A stretch of 64,000 bases of DNA from Karalla daura (GCA_029224185.1 CM055197.1:17646642-17710641); one strand, 5' to 3'; counted from the first letter of the stretch, positions 44,470-58,074 are shown. The notes: a model not told the origin generated them from the letters alone. Numbers and translations: made by a program.

Positions 44470-47400
44470 AAACTGGGTTTATTACATTAATAACTGATAA
44501 TAATACGCTTGCATATTATTTTACACACGAGGACACAAGATCCAAAATCCAAAGGAAGTTTATTTCAGATTTACAACAGATTATATGAGACTACATCTCC
44601 ATCCTTATCCACCTGTGAATAACCTCTTGTACTTGATTTTTTTTTTTTTTATTGCAGCCTCAATAAAAATTACCCCCAGTTGTTTGGCAGCTGAATTGCT
44701 TCACCTCTGAAGTGACTAGACCAAAATAGACACTCAACAAAGAGGCAACAGGCCAAGACCTGCTTTCATTCCTTCTCCACTGGCTGTCTCTCACATCAAG
44801 AGACACGAAAGTGCCTGAGCTTTGTTTACAGCCCTCAATAAATCTTTGTCTCGAAGACCACCTCCACTTGAGCGCGTGGAAGGAGAATGAAAATGATACA
44901 AACTCACATACTTAAACAGGATGTGTGCATGGAGGGTGTGGGAGCAGATACAGCATGCATGAAGAAACATGCGGAGCCACATGCGCATGAAGAAACAGAC
45001 AGGTGACTCAGAACAGGCGCATGTTTGTGCAAAACCATAATGCCACAGCCAAATAGTGAGACACTGCTAAGATGGTTTCACAACAGAGCTGTCAAAATAC
45101 TATCATTAGTGGCTAATGAAATATTTCGCGGTGGAATGTATTGTACAATGACAATACATACACACCTGTCATAAATAGCACGGAGTCATACCTGGGATCA
45201 ACTAAACCCTCTGTTTCTATTTTGGATCTTTGAACACACTGGTGTCTCCGCGCCTTGACGCACTCGGCAATGTAATCTCTTGCAAAACATTCGAGCATCT
45301 CAAAAGATATGTTGCCTCGCACGCAACAGCTTTTTGTTTGTTTGGAGGGAGACAGACAAGCCTGCAGTCGAACAGACTGGATCCTCTCAGGCTGACATCT
45401 CCCCCGAGTTATTTTTAGACGCCTCGCCGCAGCAGTTTACATTGCTGAAATTCTGCGCGAGATTTGAATTTTGTTTTTGCTGATGTTTGAAGAAGAAGTG
45501 TTGCAATGTGCCACGGTTGTGTCGGGCTATTATCTAATAAGCATGTTTAGTGTCAAGGTTATGTATTAACTGCTCCCGCTGAGCAACAGATTGCTTCGCC
45601 CACCATGGCATTGACCTGCACAACTGTTGGATACCGTCTCTGCTTCATTACATGAATGACAGTTTCTATGCACTCACACTTGTTACCTGCTTGACTCACC
45701 CAAATGCTGCTACATTTTTTTCTTACATAAAGCTGCGATTTTGTATTGATTTAGAGAGCTAAATGAATAAATTCTCAAATGATCGGCTGTTTCAGCTCTA
45801 TACTGTAAAACATGTACACGTTGTCAGCACATGCAGGGTTCTGGTGAATCACTGCACGTAGCAAACTGGTAATGCATGAAACAACAGCCTTTGTGTGGAC
45901 CGGCACGGCCGTAACCCTCTGCACTCCTGCATCTGTGCATTCGCTTTACGATGCTGGCATCAGTTTGTGATTCCTGAATGTTTATGACCTGAACACGGTG
46001 CCAACAAATCACTGGGGTCCGACCACATGTTTCGCGGTATTCTCCTCTCCGACATATCAACAAGCGATACATCAAACACCCAAATGCAAGCCTGTATCTA
46101 AATCAGTTTTACACTGACGTGAGATTTTTTTTTTCTTTTATGGGGACAGAGAGAACGTGCAGATTTGGGTGCTCCCGCGCCAACATTCATCATTCTGTAA
46201 TTTTTCCCACTGTAAATGGCTGACGTGTGAGCTTTAAAAAGTGAGTTAATGGAAACTGAATGCTCTTATCTGATCTGGAGTCTGCATAAATCTCTTAGCA
46301 TTGACCTTGACATATAGTGTCAGAGTCAGTCACTGGCAATTAGTGCAGAAGTCTGCAGTTAAAATGATTTATGGCATCACGTTATGGACCAAAGAAAATG
46401 GAACTCTACAGTCACATGTGTAATCTCGGAGCAAAGGTTTTCAATCCACTCTTCAAAGCTTATGCAATGATACCTGAGGCATATATTTTCAATACTTTGC
46501 TGTAGTGAGAATATAAAGTAAAAACCACCTAATTCACTTTTAATAGGTTATCCTGTTCAATCAGGATAAAAGTCAAACAACACACTGTCTTAAGAGGATT
46601 TGCAATTTGTAACAATGGTATTAGTTGATGATCAATACATTATTAAGCAATGTGTGAGATATTCACAGTGATAAAGATCAGGTTGTCAGACTCTAAAAAC
46701 TCACTAGCATAGTGTATATGCTGTTTCTGTAAGCATGAGTCCATTTTGTCCAGTAGGTTAACATTAATGCATCAATTCTACATGTCACTGAAAAATACGT
46801 TGGGCAACACAACTCTCTAGATATCAGTCACCAAATTGGATCATCTGTAGTGAATTATTTGTTGTTTTAATGACTATTAATTATTTAGTACTACTTAGTA
46901 AAATTAGCCTTTTCTTTTTGTCACACAACTTAATCGGGAAATGAAAGCACATGCACTCCTCTCTGGCCGGTTCCACCTCTAAAGCCATCACAGATAAGGT
47001 TTTATTAAACAGATCCTGTAGCACACGCACACACAGATTTCCACGATGGCCTCACAAGCTGCTACATGCAGTGGCCGGGATGAATACATGGCATTTGAGC
47101 TCTTGCCATTGTGTGGTTGGCTTACAGGAATCCAACCTTTCAAAATAGTGACTTCACCCAGGATTGGGTGTCACAGACAGCACAAACAGATTATTACCTG
47201 AAAATCAAAACATTCACGCCAGCACAAACATGTGTGCCCTACGTGCGGAGGCAGCTTGGAGAGAGAGCAGCGTGCACCAACACAACTTAAACCACATGTC
47301 ACAGAACCTGCCTCAGCCAGGGTCAGCGCGATGTCAACTCCAGGTGGATATTATTTTTCCGTTTGTCTGTTTGGTGACAGTGCTACAGCACAACCAGAGA

Positions 47401-48240
47401 AACCAGTGATTTGGTATGGTAATTTGCAGGAAACGAGGCTACTAATTACAGAAATACAGGGGTTATCGAGTTCAATGCGACTGCCAGGTGAACCTGTAGA
47501 GAGTAGGGGGTGTCAGGGTTTAGTGAGTATAAAACACAGGGTATCCATTAAAGCCATTATATCCGTGGTATTGTTGTAAAATTGCATACCTTTCCTTGGA
47601 GTGACATCCCGCGCTCCAAAGTCATTCCGAGCCTCAAGGCAGTTCACTGAGAGCGAGAATAAATCACATTATGTTGGGTAAATACACTTAGTTGGCAGAG
47701 CAACAGGAGCACCATGTGTTTCAAAAGAGGGAAACACAATAACATTGGTTTCCACGGGGGATCTTAAGTTGGCTCGTACACCTCAAGTTCACTAAGGTGA
47801 AAGTTTTGATGTGAGGGCTCTTAAGTAAGGGTGCGAGAGACACAGCTGCCATGTTCACCGTGGAAAAGTTTTTTCTGATGTAATTTGTATGCAGTCGATG
47901 ATTTGTGACAGTTCAGGCAGTGATTTCAGCGCAACCACCTGCAGGCACCACACCTGTAAAATACTAAGGAAACATGCGCCACCTGCTTGTCTCAGGTGAA
48001 ACGGTCCCGAGGTGTGCGCCAGATCCCTTTTCACAGGTGAGACACTCGCGAAGCTTCTCTCAGTGGTGTCATCAGACAGCATCACCTCGCACAAGATGCC
48101 TCATCTCAGATTATTGTGCGGTGCCAAAACACTCATTATACTTCTGATCACAGATTATCACGCACGCAATGTTTTGTGACGGTCTGAACCTTTTGAAAGC
48201 GTGTAACTCCGCCCTCCCGGGGTTGGTCCCAAGGTGAGCC
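44470..48240. other. FOXQ1 upstream region, no gene seen
   Basis: No supportable exon. Two complex, repeat-poor blocks stand out: 45220-45560, and 46100-46400. The second contains a perfect ERR/NR5A-type TGACCTTGA at 46302-46310. Regulatory function for the FOX cluster is inferred from position. Confidence 0.35.
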
Positions 48241-48243
48241 GGC

Positions 48244-48249
48244 TATAAA
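48244..48249 (+). promoter_or_regulatory. FOXQ1 TATA box
   Basis: TATAAA in a GC-rich setting (GCCGGCTATAAACAGC), 128 bp upstream of the FOXQ1 ATG. This predicts transcription from about 48275 and a 5' UTR of about 100 nt. Confidence 0.6.
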
Positions 48250-48371
48250 CAGCTGCTCCCATACATCTGTAGGTGAGACGGACTGCAGCAACCTGCCAGG
48301 TATGATTTGATGCAACTGAGCACACCGGATTCACAGAGGGAAGATCTCGAGAGGAGAAAGCAAAATAAAAC

Positions 48372-49193
48372 ATGAAGCTGGAGGTGTTTCGTGGCAGCCA
48401 CTTTGACATGAGACACTTGGAGGTGTGTAGGGATGCAGAGGGGAGTGTGCGCTCCCTCCTCTCCGCTGAGGAGGAGCTGGGGTCGGACGGGGACTGCGTT
48501 GCGCACAGCCCTCCACCTGCGGCTCCGTGCGCACCTGGGACCAAATCCAAACCCTATACCCGGAGACCCAAACCCCCCTTCTCATACATCGCCCTGATCG
48601 CCATGGCCATCCGGGATTCCCCCTCCGGACGCCTGACCCTGGCGGAGATTAACGACTACTTGATGCAGAAGTTCCCCTTCTTCAGGGGTAGCTACACCGG
48701 CTGGAGGAACTCGGTGCGCCACAACTTGTCTCTGAACGACTGCTTTCTCAAAGTTCTTCGGGACCCGTCCAGACCCTGGGGAAAGGACAATTACTGGATG
48801 CTCAACCCGCAGAGTGAATACACCTTCGCGGACGGGGTATTCAGGCGCAGGAGGAAGCGCATCGAGAAGAAGATGAGCGGCAACGGCCACGCAGAGGAGA
48901 CGCAGCCGCCTGCGCAGAGCGCGAAGGCGGCTGCGCAGCCGTGCGTCAAGTTCAGCAGCTCCTTCGCCATCGACAGCATCCTCAGCACGCCCTTCAGGAG
49001 AGACCCAGAGCACTTTCCCAGCATCCCCACTTTCCCCTGGACGTGCCACAGTGAACTGACGACGCCTCTCTCGGACGCACCTGCCTCACTGTCGTGCGTA
49101 AAAACGCAGCGTCGCATGGACGCCTGGGCTGCGCATGCGTCCAGCGTGTACGGGGGGCTGTTGCCACACACAGTCATGCGGTATCCTCAGTGA
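48372..49193 (+). CDS. foxq1: Forkhead box Q1 transcription factor, single exon
   Basis: Intronless ORF of 273 residues (human FOXQ1 is 403). The forkhead domain runs from about residue 65 to 160, with RPKPPFSYIALIAMAI, FRGSYTGWRNSVRHNLSLN and the FOXQ1-type wing PSRPWGKDNYWMLNP followed by a basic RRRRKR run. The N-terminal acidic segment and the C-terminus are short, without the Ala/Gly/Pro-rich stretches of the mammalian protein. It is a nuclear DNA-binding regulator with roles in epithelial differentiation in mammals. The start is the first ATG after the TATA box. It is the first gene of the FOXQ1-FOXF2-FOXC1 tandem trio. Paralogue suffix unresolved. Confidence 0.94.
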   Translation: MKLEVFRGSHFDMRHLEVCRDAEGSVRSLLSAEEELGSDGDCVAHSPPPAAPCAPGTKSKPYTRRPKPPFSYIALIAMAIRDSPSGRLTLAEINDYLMQKFPFFRGSYTGWRNSVRHNLSLNDCFLKVLRDPSRPWGKDNYWMLNPQSEYTFADGVFRRRRKRIEKKMSGNGHAEETQPPAQSAKAAAQPCVKFSSSFAIDSILSTPFRRDPEHFPSIPTFPWTCHSELTTPLSDAPASLSCVKTQRRMDAWAAHASSVYGGLLPHTVMRYPQ

Positions 49194-49484
49194 ACTCTGT
49201 TTTTCTTTTTTCTTTTTTTTTTTTTGTTTTGTCGATGGTTTGAAATCATCACCGTGCACTGATGATGGACTGGGTTGTGCCTGTGAGGTATCACATGGTC
49301 CAGAACTATTTTTATTTTTTTGTACTTAATGTATATTTTATTTAAAACATTTTTAGGGCAAATTGCTCACTGACACTTACACATAAAACCAAGCAATCTA
49401 CCGACAAACATGTTTTAATTCATGAATTGATTAAGCATGGTTAAGGCCCACCTGAAGCCATGTTTCCTGTATGAATAATTTCAA

Positions 49485-49490
49485 AATAAA
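49485..49490 (+). terminator. FOXQ1 polyadenylation signal
   Basis: First AATAAA after the FOXQ1 stop (about 290 bp), in TTTCAAAATAAAATCC. Confidence 0.6.
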
Positions 49491-49912
49491 ATCCTCGAGG
49501 TCCAGGTCTCTGGTGACCTCACGGTCATGGTCATCAGGCATTTTGTTCACACTATTCTGTTGTTGGAAATGTTACTGAACAGACCGCAGACGTTGTTGTT
49601 TGGGTTATGAACATGTTGAAACCTTTTTTGCACGTTTACTGTTATTCTGTCTCTTTCTCTGAAAAGCAAAATGCTCTTCACATGAAATTAAAAATAAGTA
49701 TGGATAAACTGCGTTTGCTAGCGTTTTAATATGCTTGTTTTTCCCTCACATGGGACATCTACACATTCTTAGTATTTTGGGTGACCCCACCTGATCTGTT
49801 AACTTCTCCTAAATGGACCAGGTAGATGAGGTACCAGGTCGAAGAAAATAGATAGTCAGATTAATCTTATCACCAGATGTATAGTGAGAAATGGTGAGAC
49901 CAGACCCGATTT

Positions 49913-50135
<223 letters not shown>

Positions 50136-50352
50136 CACTGCTTCAAATTGTAATTCTAATGAAAGAAAATAAAACTATATGAACAGTTGCAGTCTGCAGT
50201 GTAAATTGATATCTGTTTTTCTTATGGTCCGAAATGAAAATGCCTTATAAGTATTTACTTTTCGGTGCTCATGAAGCTGGATGCCGGACAGGGGCATCCA
50301 ATATTTATGTTCACTGTCTGGCTCTCCAAATAGCTGTCGCCTCAGTCACCAA

Positions 50353-50354
50353 AC

Positions 50355-50438
<84 letters not shown>
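50353..50438. repeat. (CA)n microsatellite
   Basis: About 78 bp of uninterrupted CA with CACG edges, about 1 kb upstream of FOXF2. Confidence 0.97.
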
Positions 50439-50440
<2 letters not shown>

Positions 50441-51407
50441 GCACGCATCCTGAGCGAAGTCAGCTTCCAATCCACAATAGGAAGAAATGTCCTCCAAGTA
50501 GGCCCATTCTTCTGAGGCTAGAAAGTAAATTTCCTCCAAAGCAGCTGTGCATCCTGGCCACAGCGGGGAGTCAGGTTTGATGTTGCAGATATTCTGGGCT
50601 CAGATTGTGTGTGTGTGTGTGAGAGACACTGCTATTATTTCTGTTCCCTGGCTCTGCAGTGATTAAAAAACTCCAGCAAGAGGAGGAAAAATAAGGGCGA
50701 TTTACAGAAGCAAACCTCCAAGCAAGAAAGAAAAGATGGTGCAACATTTCGTTATCTCACTGTTTCTGCATGGGGACTTTATTTGCGTTTCTAATCAATT
50801 CATTTCCGGCTCCCAGGGGTAAACTGACACTTGTGCGCTGTGTGTGGTGCGTTGGCACGCTCTGATGGAAAGAAAGCATGCTTCCCCTCGTGTCAGAGTT
50901 CTAACCCTGAGCAGATCCCCCAACAACTGAGCGCCACTCAGCCCCTACTGTAGAACACACTCAGGAGAGCAGTACAGTCCCGGTTTGCAGGTATAAGAGG
51001 AGGGGATCTTTACTTTTACCAAATATCTGACAAATGCACTCAGAGGTGTTTTGGAAAGTGAGGCGTGGGAGGAGATTTGTCTTACTCCACTGCGCTGTGT
51101 CCGGCTTCTAGTCTGGCTCCTGGCCAGATGGGGAGGGAGGATAGTTCCCTGCGACTTCTTGGAGGGATTTTTTGGTGAGGGGGGAGAGAGAGAGAGAGAG
51201 AGATTTAAGAATTGATAGGTGGTCGAGTTGTGTTTGGCCGGCTGGTTATACGCAAGCAAAGTCGAGGAGCCTTCTTTCCCCCCTTCTCTTGTGGGATTAC
51301 AGCCGGCAGCGATGGACAGAGGGAGGAAGGAAGAGCAGAGGCTGGAGGTTTTCTCGCTTCTAACAGTGCCAATCCAGTAATCGCATAGCGGGGACCTCGG
51401 ACGGCTT

Positions 51408-51413
51408 TATAAA
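51408..51413 (+). promoter_or_regulatory. Possible FOXF2 TATA box
   Basis: TATAAA in CTTTATAAATAGAG, 39 bp upstream of the chosen ATG. If used, the 5' UTR would be only about 10 nt, so transcription may instead start further upstream in the GA-rich leader (51184-51205 is a (GA)n tract). Confidence 0.35.
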
Positions 51414-51446
51414 TAGAGTGTGTTTTTTTTTCAAAGAAGAGACAAT

Positions 51447-52228
51447 ATGACAGCTGAGATCTCCAAGCAACATCTGGATACATCCAGTGCTCTGCGTCCC
51501 GGGTCCGTGAGCGCAGCGCCGGTGATGGAGAGCGCACAGGGCGCAGCGGCCAAATGGAAGAAGGGGAACTCGGGCTTGAGGCGCCCAGAAAAGCCCCCGT
51601 ACTCCTATATCGCCCTCATCGTGATGGCCATACAGAACTCCCCCAGTAAGAGGCTCACCCTCAGCGAGATCTACCAGTTCCTGCAGGCTCGATTCCCCTT
51701 CTTCAGGGGCTCCTACCAGGGATGGAAGAACTCTGTGCGCCACAACCTGTCTCTCAATGAGTGCTTCATCAAGCTGCCCAAGGGTCTGGGCAGGCCGGGC
51801 AAAGGCCACTACTGGACCATCGACCCTGGCAGCGAGTTTATGTTCGAGGAGGGCTCGTTTCGCCGCAGACCCCGGGGTTTCCGTAGGAAATGCCAGGCTC
51901 TGAAGCCCATGTACCGGATGATGAATGGCATCGGGTTTGGAGCATCCATGTTGCAGCACGACTTCCAGCCGCCCTCCGGCACCATAGGCTGCCACGGCGG
52001 CTACGACCTGATGGGGAGCACTGTGCCAGGGGGCTTCGAGGGGCTGGGAGGAGGCCACCACGTCTCCCACATGTCCTCCATGTCCTCCTCTTCCTACATG
52101 GCCTCCAACCCGGACTTCTGCCCGGACAGCAGCAGCAGCCCCCTGCACCAGGCCCCTCTGGACTGTCAGGCCCACTATGCAAATGCAGCCTCGCCGTGGA
52201 GCTCACCTGGTGTGTCCTCCTACATCAA

Positions 52229-52259
<31 letters not shown>

Positions 52260-54306
52260 CAACAGCAACAACAGCAGCAGCAGCAGCCTCTGGCCTCCAG
52301 CAGCCCCTCTTCCTCCTCTTCCTCTGTCCTGCATCCCGGGGTGTCATCCTACTCCCTGGATCAGGGATACCTGCACCACAATGCCCGGGATTCATCCGAG
52401 ATCTCAGGTAGAGTGGCTATAATCATGGATGCCATGAGGTCTGGACCTCTCCCCAAAATACAGTAGATATTGGTGTGAGATGTGGCTTTCACTTTGAAAA
52501 GATTCAGACAGGAAACATAGATGCAGTCCACACTGCCTCTGGTTTAGGTGTGATTAAAAGTTAATAAATCAGTCAATGAAAACATCAGTTAATGTTACTA
52601 GATAGCTTGGTTTAATTAATTGCGTAGCCCTAAAATGCCTTAAATGTAATATAAATTAAGAAAAACAAAACAAAACTGATCTTCATTCATTTATAAACCC
52701 TGACTATTGGGTTCTTGGCTACTGGTTGCACCACAATGAATGTTAAGAATCAAAGTTTACATTGTCTAAAAGCACAATGTAAATATCTGTAGAATTTATA
52801 TTTGCATTGTTGATTATAGCTCTTGTATTTAAATGCTACAGGGAACACTTTTTGTAACCCTCAGTGAACCTGCAGGGGAAAAGGCAAAGAAATAAAATTC
52901 TGTAATTCAATTCAGCTTTATTGAAACTGTTAATTCATAGCAATGTCATCTCAAGACACGTTACACTAGAGTTTTCACCAAACTCTGTGCTGAGCATAGA
53001 TAAACAAACAAAGCCTAACAAATCCCACATAGAAACAGGCTGATGGTGATTGGGCTGAGGAAAAACTTCCTTTCTGATAAAAAGTAAAACTAAATGTGAC
53101 TTCTGTATGTTTATTTTTTCTCCATCCACATTTTGTGTTTTTCTTATGAATGTTAAACCAGGTGTGTGAAATTTGTCCCACTCCATTTCCAGCCTTGGAT
53201 TTCACTCTCCTCAGAGGCCTCTGCCAGATCAAGACAAAGAAATAGCTGAAAACACTGAGGCAGAAGTAACATAAATAGCATTGAACAGATGCTCAAGAGA
53301 AAAAAAAAATCATTTTATTTTCAGTCAACATTCACAAAGGTTTCCACCTCACCACAACAACAGCAGTGTACCGCATTTCCTGGAATCTTCAATGTTTTTT
53401 TTTTATTGTCATATATTGTCCGAATAACTTAAGAAATTGGTATGATGATCGAATTAACCAAGGTTAGAGTTGCCAAACTGTTAAAAGAAAAAATACAAGT
53501 TACAGTGCTTTTCTTTTACATTTCTATGCAACAGACGTGCCACCATTTCATCATGAACTGTAACCACCACATTTACAGCTACAGGCTTCATGGATTACTG
53601 TAAATATTTAACTTTAAACTTTATTTTTATTATTTTAATCTTGTGTTATTATTGATTTCCAACTTTTACAGACCTGACTGCTGAAGAAGATAGAAATGTT
53701 CGGTGTCAATAATTTTGAAATGCTTCATAATCAGAAAAAAGGGGCAGACAGCGGCTAAACGGATGGACACAAGCGTGTCAAAGTAAATCTAATATGTAGA
53801 GCTTTTATGTAGAGCACGGATAGTTATATGGACAAGGCGTTCATGCTGAAAAAGCTGTCTGCAGAAAATGAGAAAGGAGACAGAAAAAGTGCACTCATGA
53901 TATATAAACACACACTTAAGTTTGCTTTTATAAGCAGCTTTATCTGGACCCTGGCTTCAGCTCTAGCTTGAGCCTCCTGTTTTTCTACGGACACAGTATG
54001 TTTTCTTTTCAGGAAAAAACATATTCAAATGACATTAATATCAGCACAATGTTAAAGCTGCATGCATTACTTGTAATAATGAATGCCTTTTTTTTTTACT
54101 ATTCATGTCTTATTTTTATGTCTATCATGGACAGACCTGAGTGCTTAACTAGACAGACATTTTGGATTAGGTATCCATAACAAAAAGGATGTTAAAACAT
54201 TAAATGTTAAAATAAATCTATTTAACAGCTTTCCTACTGAAGCTCTTCCGCTTTCCGGTCGTGCTCAAAAACTATCTATCTTAGTATATATATATATAAC
54301 TATAAA

Positions 54307-54350
<44 letters not shown>

Positions 54351-54694
54351 TTGATGGCCTGGCGTTCAATGAAACGCAAGAAATTGACCAGTTGATCTAC
54401 CAAATTAAATGCACTGCATTTTATTCAGAGATGAAACACATACATCAGTCCCGTTTGAGCAGAGTACTGTTAACGGGTCATTCTCTCCGTGTGTTTCCCG
54501 CAGTGTCTGCTTTGTCCCGCTACTCGGGCCACTCGGCTCCTGTGTGCGACAGGAAGGACTTTGTTCTCAACCTGAACGGGATCTCGTCTCTTCATCCCGG
54601 CGGCGGAGGCTCCTACTACCACCAGCTTCATCACCACCACCATCACCACCACCACCAGAGCGTCTACCAGGACGTCAAGCCCTGCGTCATGTGA
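51447..54694 (+). CDS. foxf2: Forkhead box F2 transcription factor, two exons
   Basis: Exon 1 is 51447-52407 (donor G|GTAGAG); exon 2 is 54504-54694 (acceptor CCCGCAG). Together they give 1152 nt (383 aa). The intron position before the conserved CDRKDFVLNLNGIS tail matches the vertebrate FOXF genes. The forkhead domain (about residues 47-145) has RPEKPPYSYIALIVMAIQ, FRGSYQGWKNSVRHNLSLNE and KGHYWTIDPGSEFMFEEGSF. The C-terminus ends DVKPCVM as in FOXF proteins. Special features are a 19-Gln tract (residues 262-280) and a run of nine His near the C-terminus. FOXF2 is a mesenchymal regulator of gut, palate and brain pericytes downstream of Hedgehog in mammals. An in-frame Met at 51420 would add nine residues but lies close to the TATA-like box. 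Without splicing, exon 1 reads on to a stop at 52464. Confidence 0.94.
54277..54353. repeat. AT-rich palindrome in FOXF2 intron
   Basis: AAAACT-(AT)n-AGTTTT is self-complementary over about 48 bp, preceded by a shorter TA run. It can extrude as a cruciform. It lies about 150 bp before the exon 2 acceptor. Confidence 0.8.
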
Positions 54695-54966
54695 CAGGAG
54701 CAACCGCTTTGACCTTTGTCTTTTTCCAGCTGTTTAGCAATGCCGTGATGGGACATGGGACTTTTACGCACAGGATGACCAATATCGACATTTTCTTTTT
54801 TTTTTTTTTTGCAAACTGCAAACACACACGCAGAAACAACACTAAAATACACCTGATTGGTATTTATTCGCGCACCTCGTTTTTTTATTGTTCTCCTGGA
54901 GTTGTTGATGCAGAAGTCAGTTGCAGAGATTTATTTTAAAGGGACAATTTGTAGATGTATAATGTA

Positions 54967-54972
54967 AATAAA
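54967..54972 (+). terminator. FOXF2 polyadenylation signal
   Basis: AATAAA about 275 bp after the FOXF2 stop, followed closely by a T-rich element. Confidence 0.65.
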
Positions 54973-55070
54973 TGTTGATCTTTTTTTATTTTACCACCAC
55001 TGAACTTCTCGTCCTGTCTTTATTTCTGTCTGTTCTTCTGCTACAAGAACATTATTATTGTTATTATTAT

Positions 55071-55226
<156 letters not shown>

Positions 55227-55229
55227 CCA

Positions 55230-58070
55230 ACACGGGTCAGGACCGCAGTCAAAAATTCTTATGAAGTTTAAAGCGTGTCGTTTATAGTCAATTTGACGTT
55301 TTTCCCCTATGTCAGAACTTGTGACAGACGTGAGGATCACTTCTGTAACTTTCGCCAAAAATACAAAATAAAGACATGGGTTAAATAATAAATAGTAGCC
55401 TTAAGTGGCTGTATGCTATCAACTGACACTTTTAAAAGACAATAGCAGCAATACAGCAGATGTTTTTACAATGGTGGGTGGATTAATTGAATTTATCATC
55501 AGTTTATATAACAAAGTATTGAAAAGCGATTTAGTTTAGCCGTTTTTTTCCCGTCCTTTTACAGCTGTTATACATTTTGTGTTTGGAAAATAAATGGTTG
55601 AAAATGTTTAACAGAAATGATCCGTCAGACACTGAGGATAATCAAGAGCAATATACAATAATACACGAGTCCTTCGTCATTGTACTTACACCCTTCAGTC
55701 ATCAAATCTACAGATACAGAGAGCGTGGTCATTAAGATCACAATAAAAGTCCGTGTCTCGTCATGGTTTTCGCGTGTCTATAGCGCATCCTAGTGGTGAG
55801 CAACAGTAAAAGCGTTGCGATTATGCTCAGTTTCACCGAGAGAATGAAAACTCACCCAGAAGTCATTACGGCCACTTGAGAATATTCAACATGAGTTAAT
55901 ATTTATCAATGTGACGCTCCACAACTAACAGCCTCTGTGGAGATTAATTGTATCAATGACTGTAAAAGGTTTCCACACATACATACCAGTATGCTTATGA
56001 ATGTGGATCTACTTCAGACCTTTGAGGCACTCATTACAATTGATGCAATTAATTCATTGCAATTAATGTGGTTTTAACAAAATGCTCCCAGCACCTCTGC
56101 GAGCAATCCTTCCAGAAAAAAAAGTTCTTCCTCAATTGGTTGTTCTGTTATTCGTCACAAAACATGAGTGATATTTACATTTACCCTGTACTATCATGTC
56201 ATAATGAGTGCAGATCTGAGAGGTCATGGAGACACAAATCATGTTGTCCCGGTCAACAGCAGAAGCTGTTTGACTAATTTGACTAATGATTGATAGATAT
56301 AGCTCAGAGTTAGAGCAGACAGAACAGAATTATACATAAAAGATGTGCAAATTCAACGAAAGTTCAAATCTAGATGATTGAAAGCATGCTACAACAGCAG
56401 GAGTTTGTTCTTGTGGAACTGAGCCTACATAGCTGCTGATGTGTGTGTTTTGTGGAAGTATGTTTAAGACAAATAATACTGCAGCACAGAATACAGTTTC
56501 CATCTGTCAGCAACTAGAAATTTCCGCCATTGCTATAAAAACTTTTAGAATTCTGTACTTTGATATTTTTTTTCTTATTTCTAATTGTTTTTGTGTTTGC
56601 AGCTCATCAACTGCAGTAATGATTCACTAATACGTGTCATGTTAAATTAATTAGATTTATTAGTTGTTACCATTAAAAAGAAACATTTAATGTCCTCAAT
56701 ATGTAACATCTAAGAATCTGTGATGATGAAAGGCTAGTGCAAAGCACTACAGTGATTTTGCAGTGTGCATTTTTGTGTCTCTTTTACATGTTTTCCATTT
56801 TTGGGTCATGATTTTTTTTAACCTTATGTAGCTGTTTTGTTGAGATGTGACCAATCATACTGTGTTTTATCCTATGGCTGTGGTTCAATCACCCACGGAT
56901 TCTTTATTCTAGGAGATGATTTGAAACATCAGGGAACACATTGTGAATAAGGATTGTAGAAAATGAAACGGCGTGAATGAGTTGTCTGTAGACAACAATT
57001 AATTTTACAAAGACACCATGTAGACCAAATTCATGGATTCATGATGTGAAAACACACTTAAGTTTGTTTTCATGAGTAGCATTATCTGAACTGTTCTGCT
57101 GATGTATGGAAAGGAGGAGGCTCTGAGTTTTCATTTCGGTAAAAATATGGAAATGTCTGATTAGTATTTGAGTCGATGCAAAAGAAACACCGCAGAGAGT
57201 GAAATGTAAATATAACGCAGATCATCATCATCATCATCATCATGTCCACATGGTCTGTTTGATGCAATTAAGCAAAATATGTTAGAAATCACTGACATAA
57301 ACAACACGGACAAACAGTCTTATATAGATTCTGCACAAAACAATTCTTTTGCTGAGGCCAAGTATGATGATTAGCAAACATGGCCCAGTATAAGATAAAA
57401 TCCAGCTGTTTGGACACAGTTTCGACAAAGCAAATTGATGCCGCTCTTTCAGCGGAGCTGCAAAAATCCCATTGCTCTTTTTCATCCTTCCACTCACCAA
57501 CAACATGGCTGCTTTTTAAAAAAAATATAATCAGTGCATCTTATTGTCCAGTGTCATCAAGCAATGTGCGTGCTCACAATCTTAAAAAGTTTTCAGGGAA
57601 TTTTCTGTGTGTTTCTGTTAAAGTCATCAATATCATTTGACAAGCTAAGATAATGTCTTTACAGATGCAGATTATGCAAAGCAATTGAACACTTATGAAC
57701 GGCATCACTCAATAATTAATGATACAAAACCATAACAAAATATGATATTTAAACACAAGCGAAATTAAACATCCATGAATACAAATTCACAATGTACTAG
57801 TCAATTTAAATTATTATCACTGGCCCCATCTTTACAAGCTGCAGCATCAACGGATATATGAAGAAGTTATATGTTAATTTATCCTTTAACTTATTGTGAG
57901 ATACAGTGGGATGTTAACAATGAACCCCAAAGTTCCCCAAGGTTCACTCTTTAACTTCTATTACTACACTGTGATATTGCTACTTTAATTTTTTTTCAGC
58001 ATGCTTTAGAAAGAAAAAAGTAAATTTTACCATACAGTGATTGAAAATGCGAATTTAAGAGATTTTCTTG
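55230..58070. other. FOXF2-FOXC1 intergenic DNA
   Basis: AT-rich with no supportable exon; contains a small (ATC)n at 57222-57243. Regulatory elements for either neighbour may lie here, but none stands out clearly. Confidence 0.4.
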
Positions 58071-58074
58071 AATT

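Noticed and set aside
54277..54353. Inverted repeat in FOXF2 intron as a MITE
   Set aside because: The palindrome is almost wholly (AT)n with only six non-repeat bases at each end. No target-site duplication or element body is seen.
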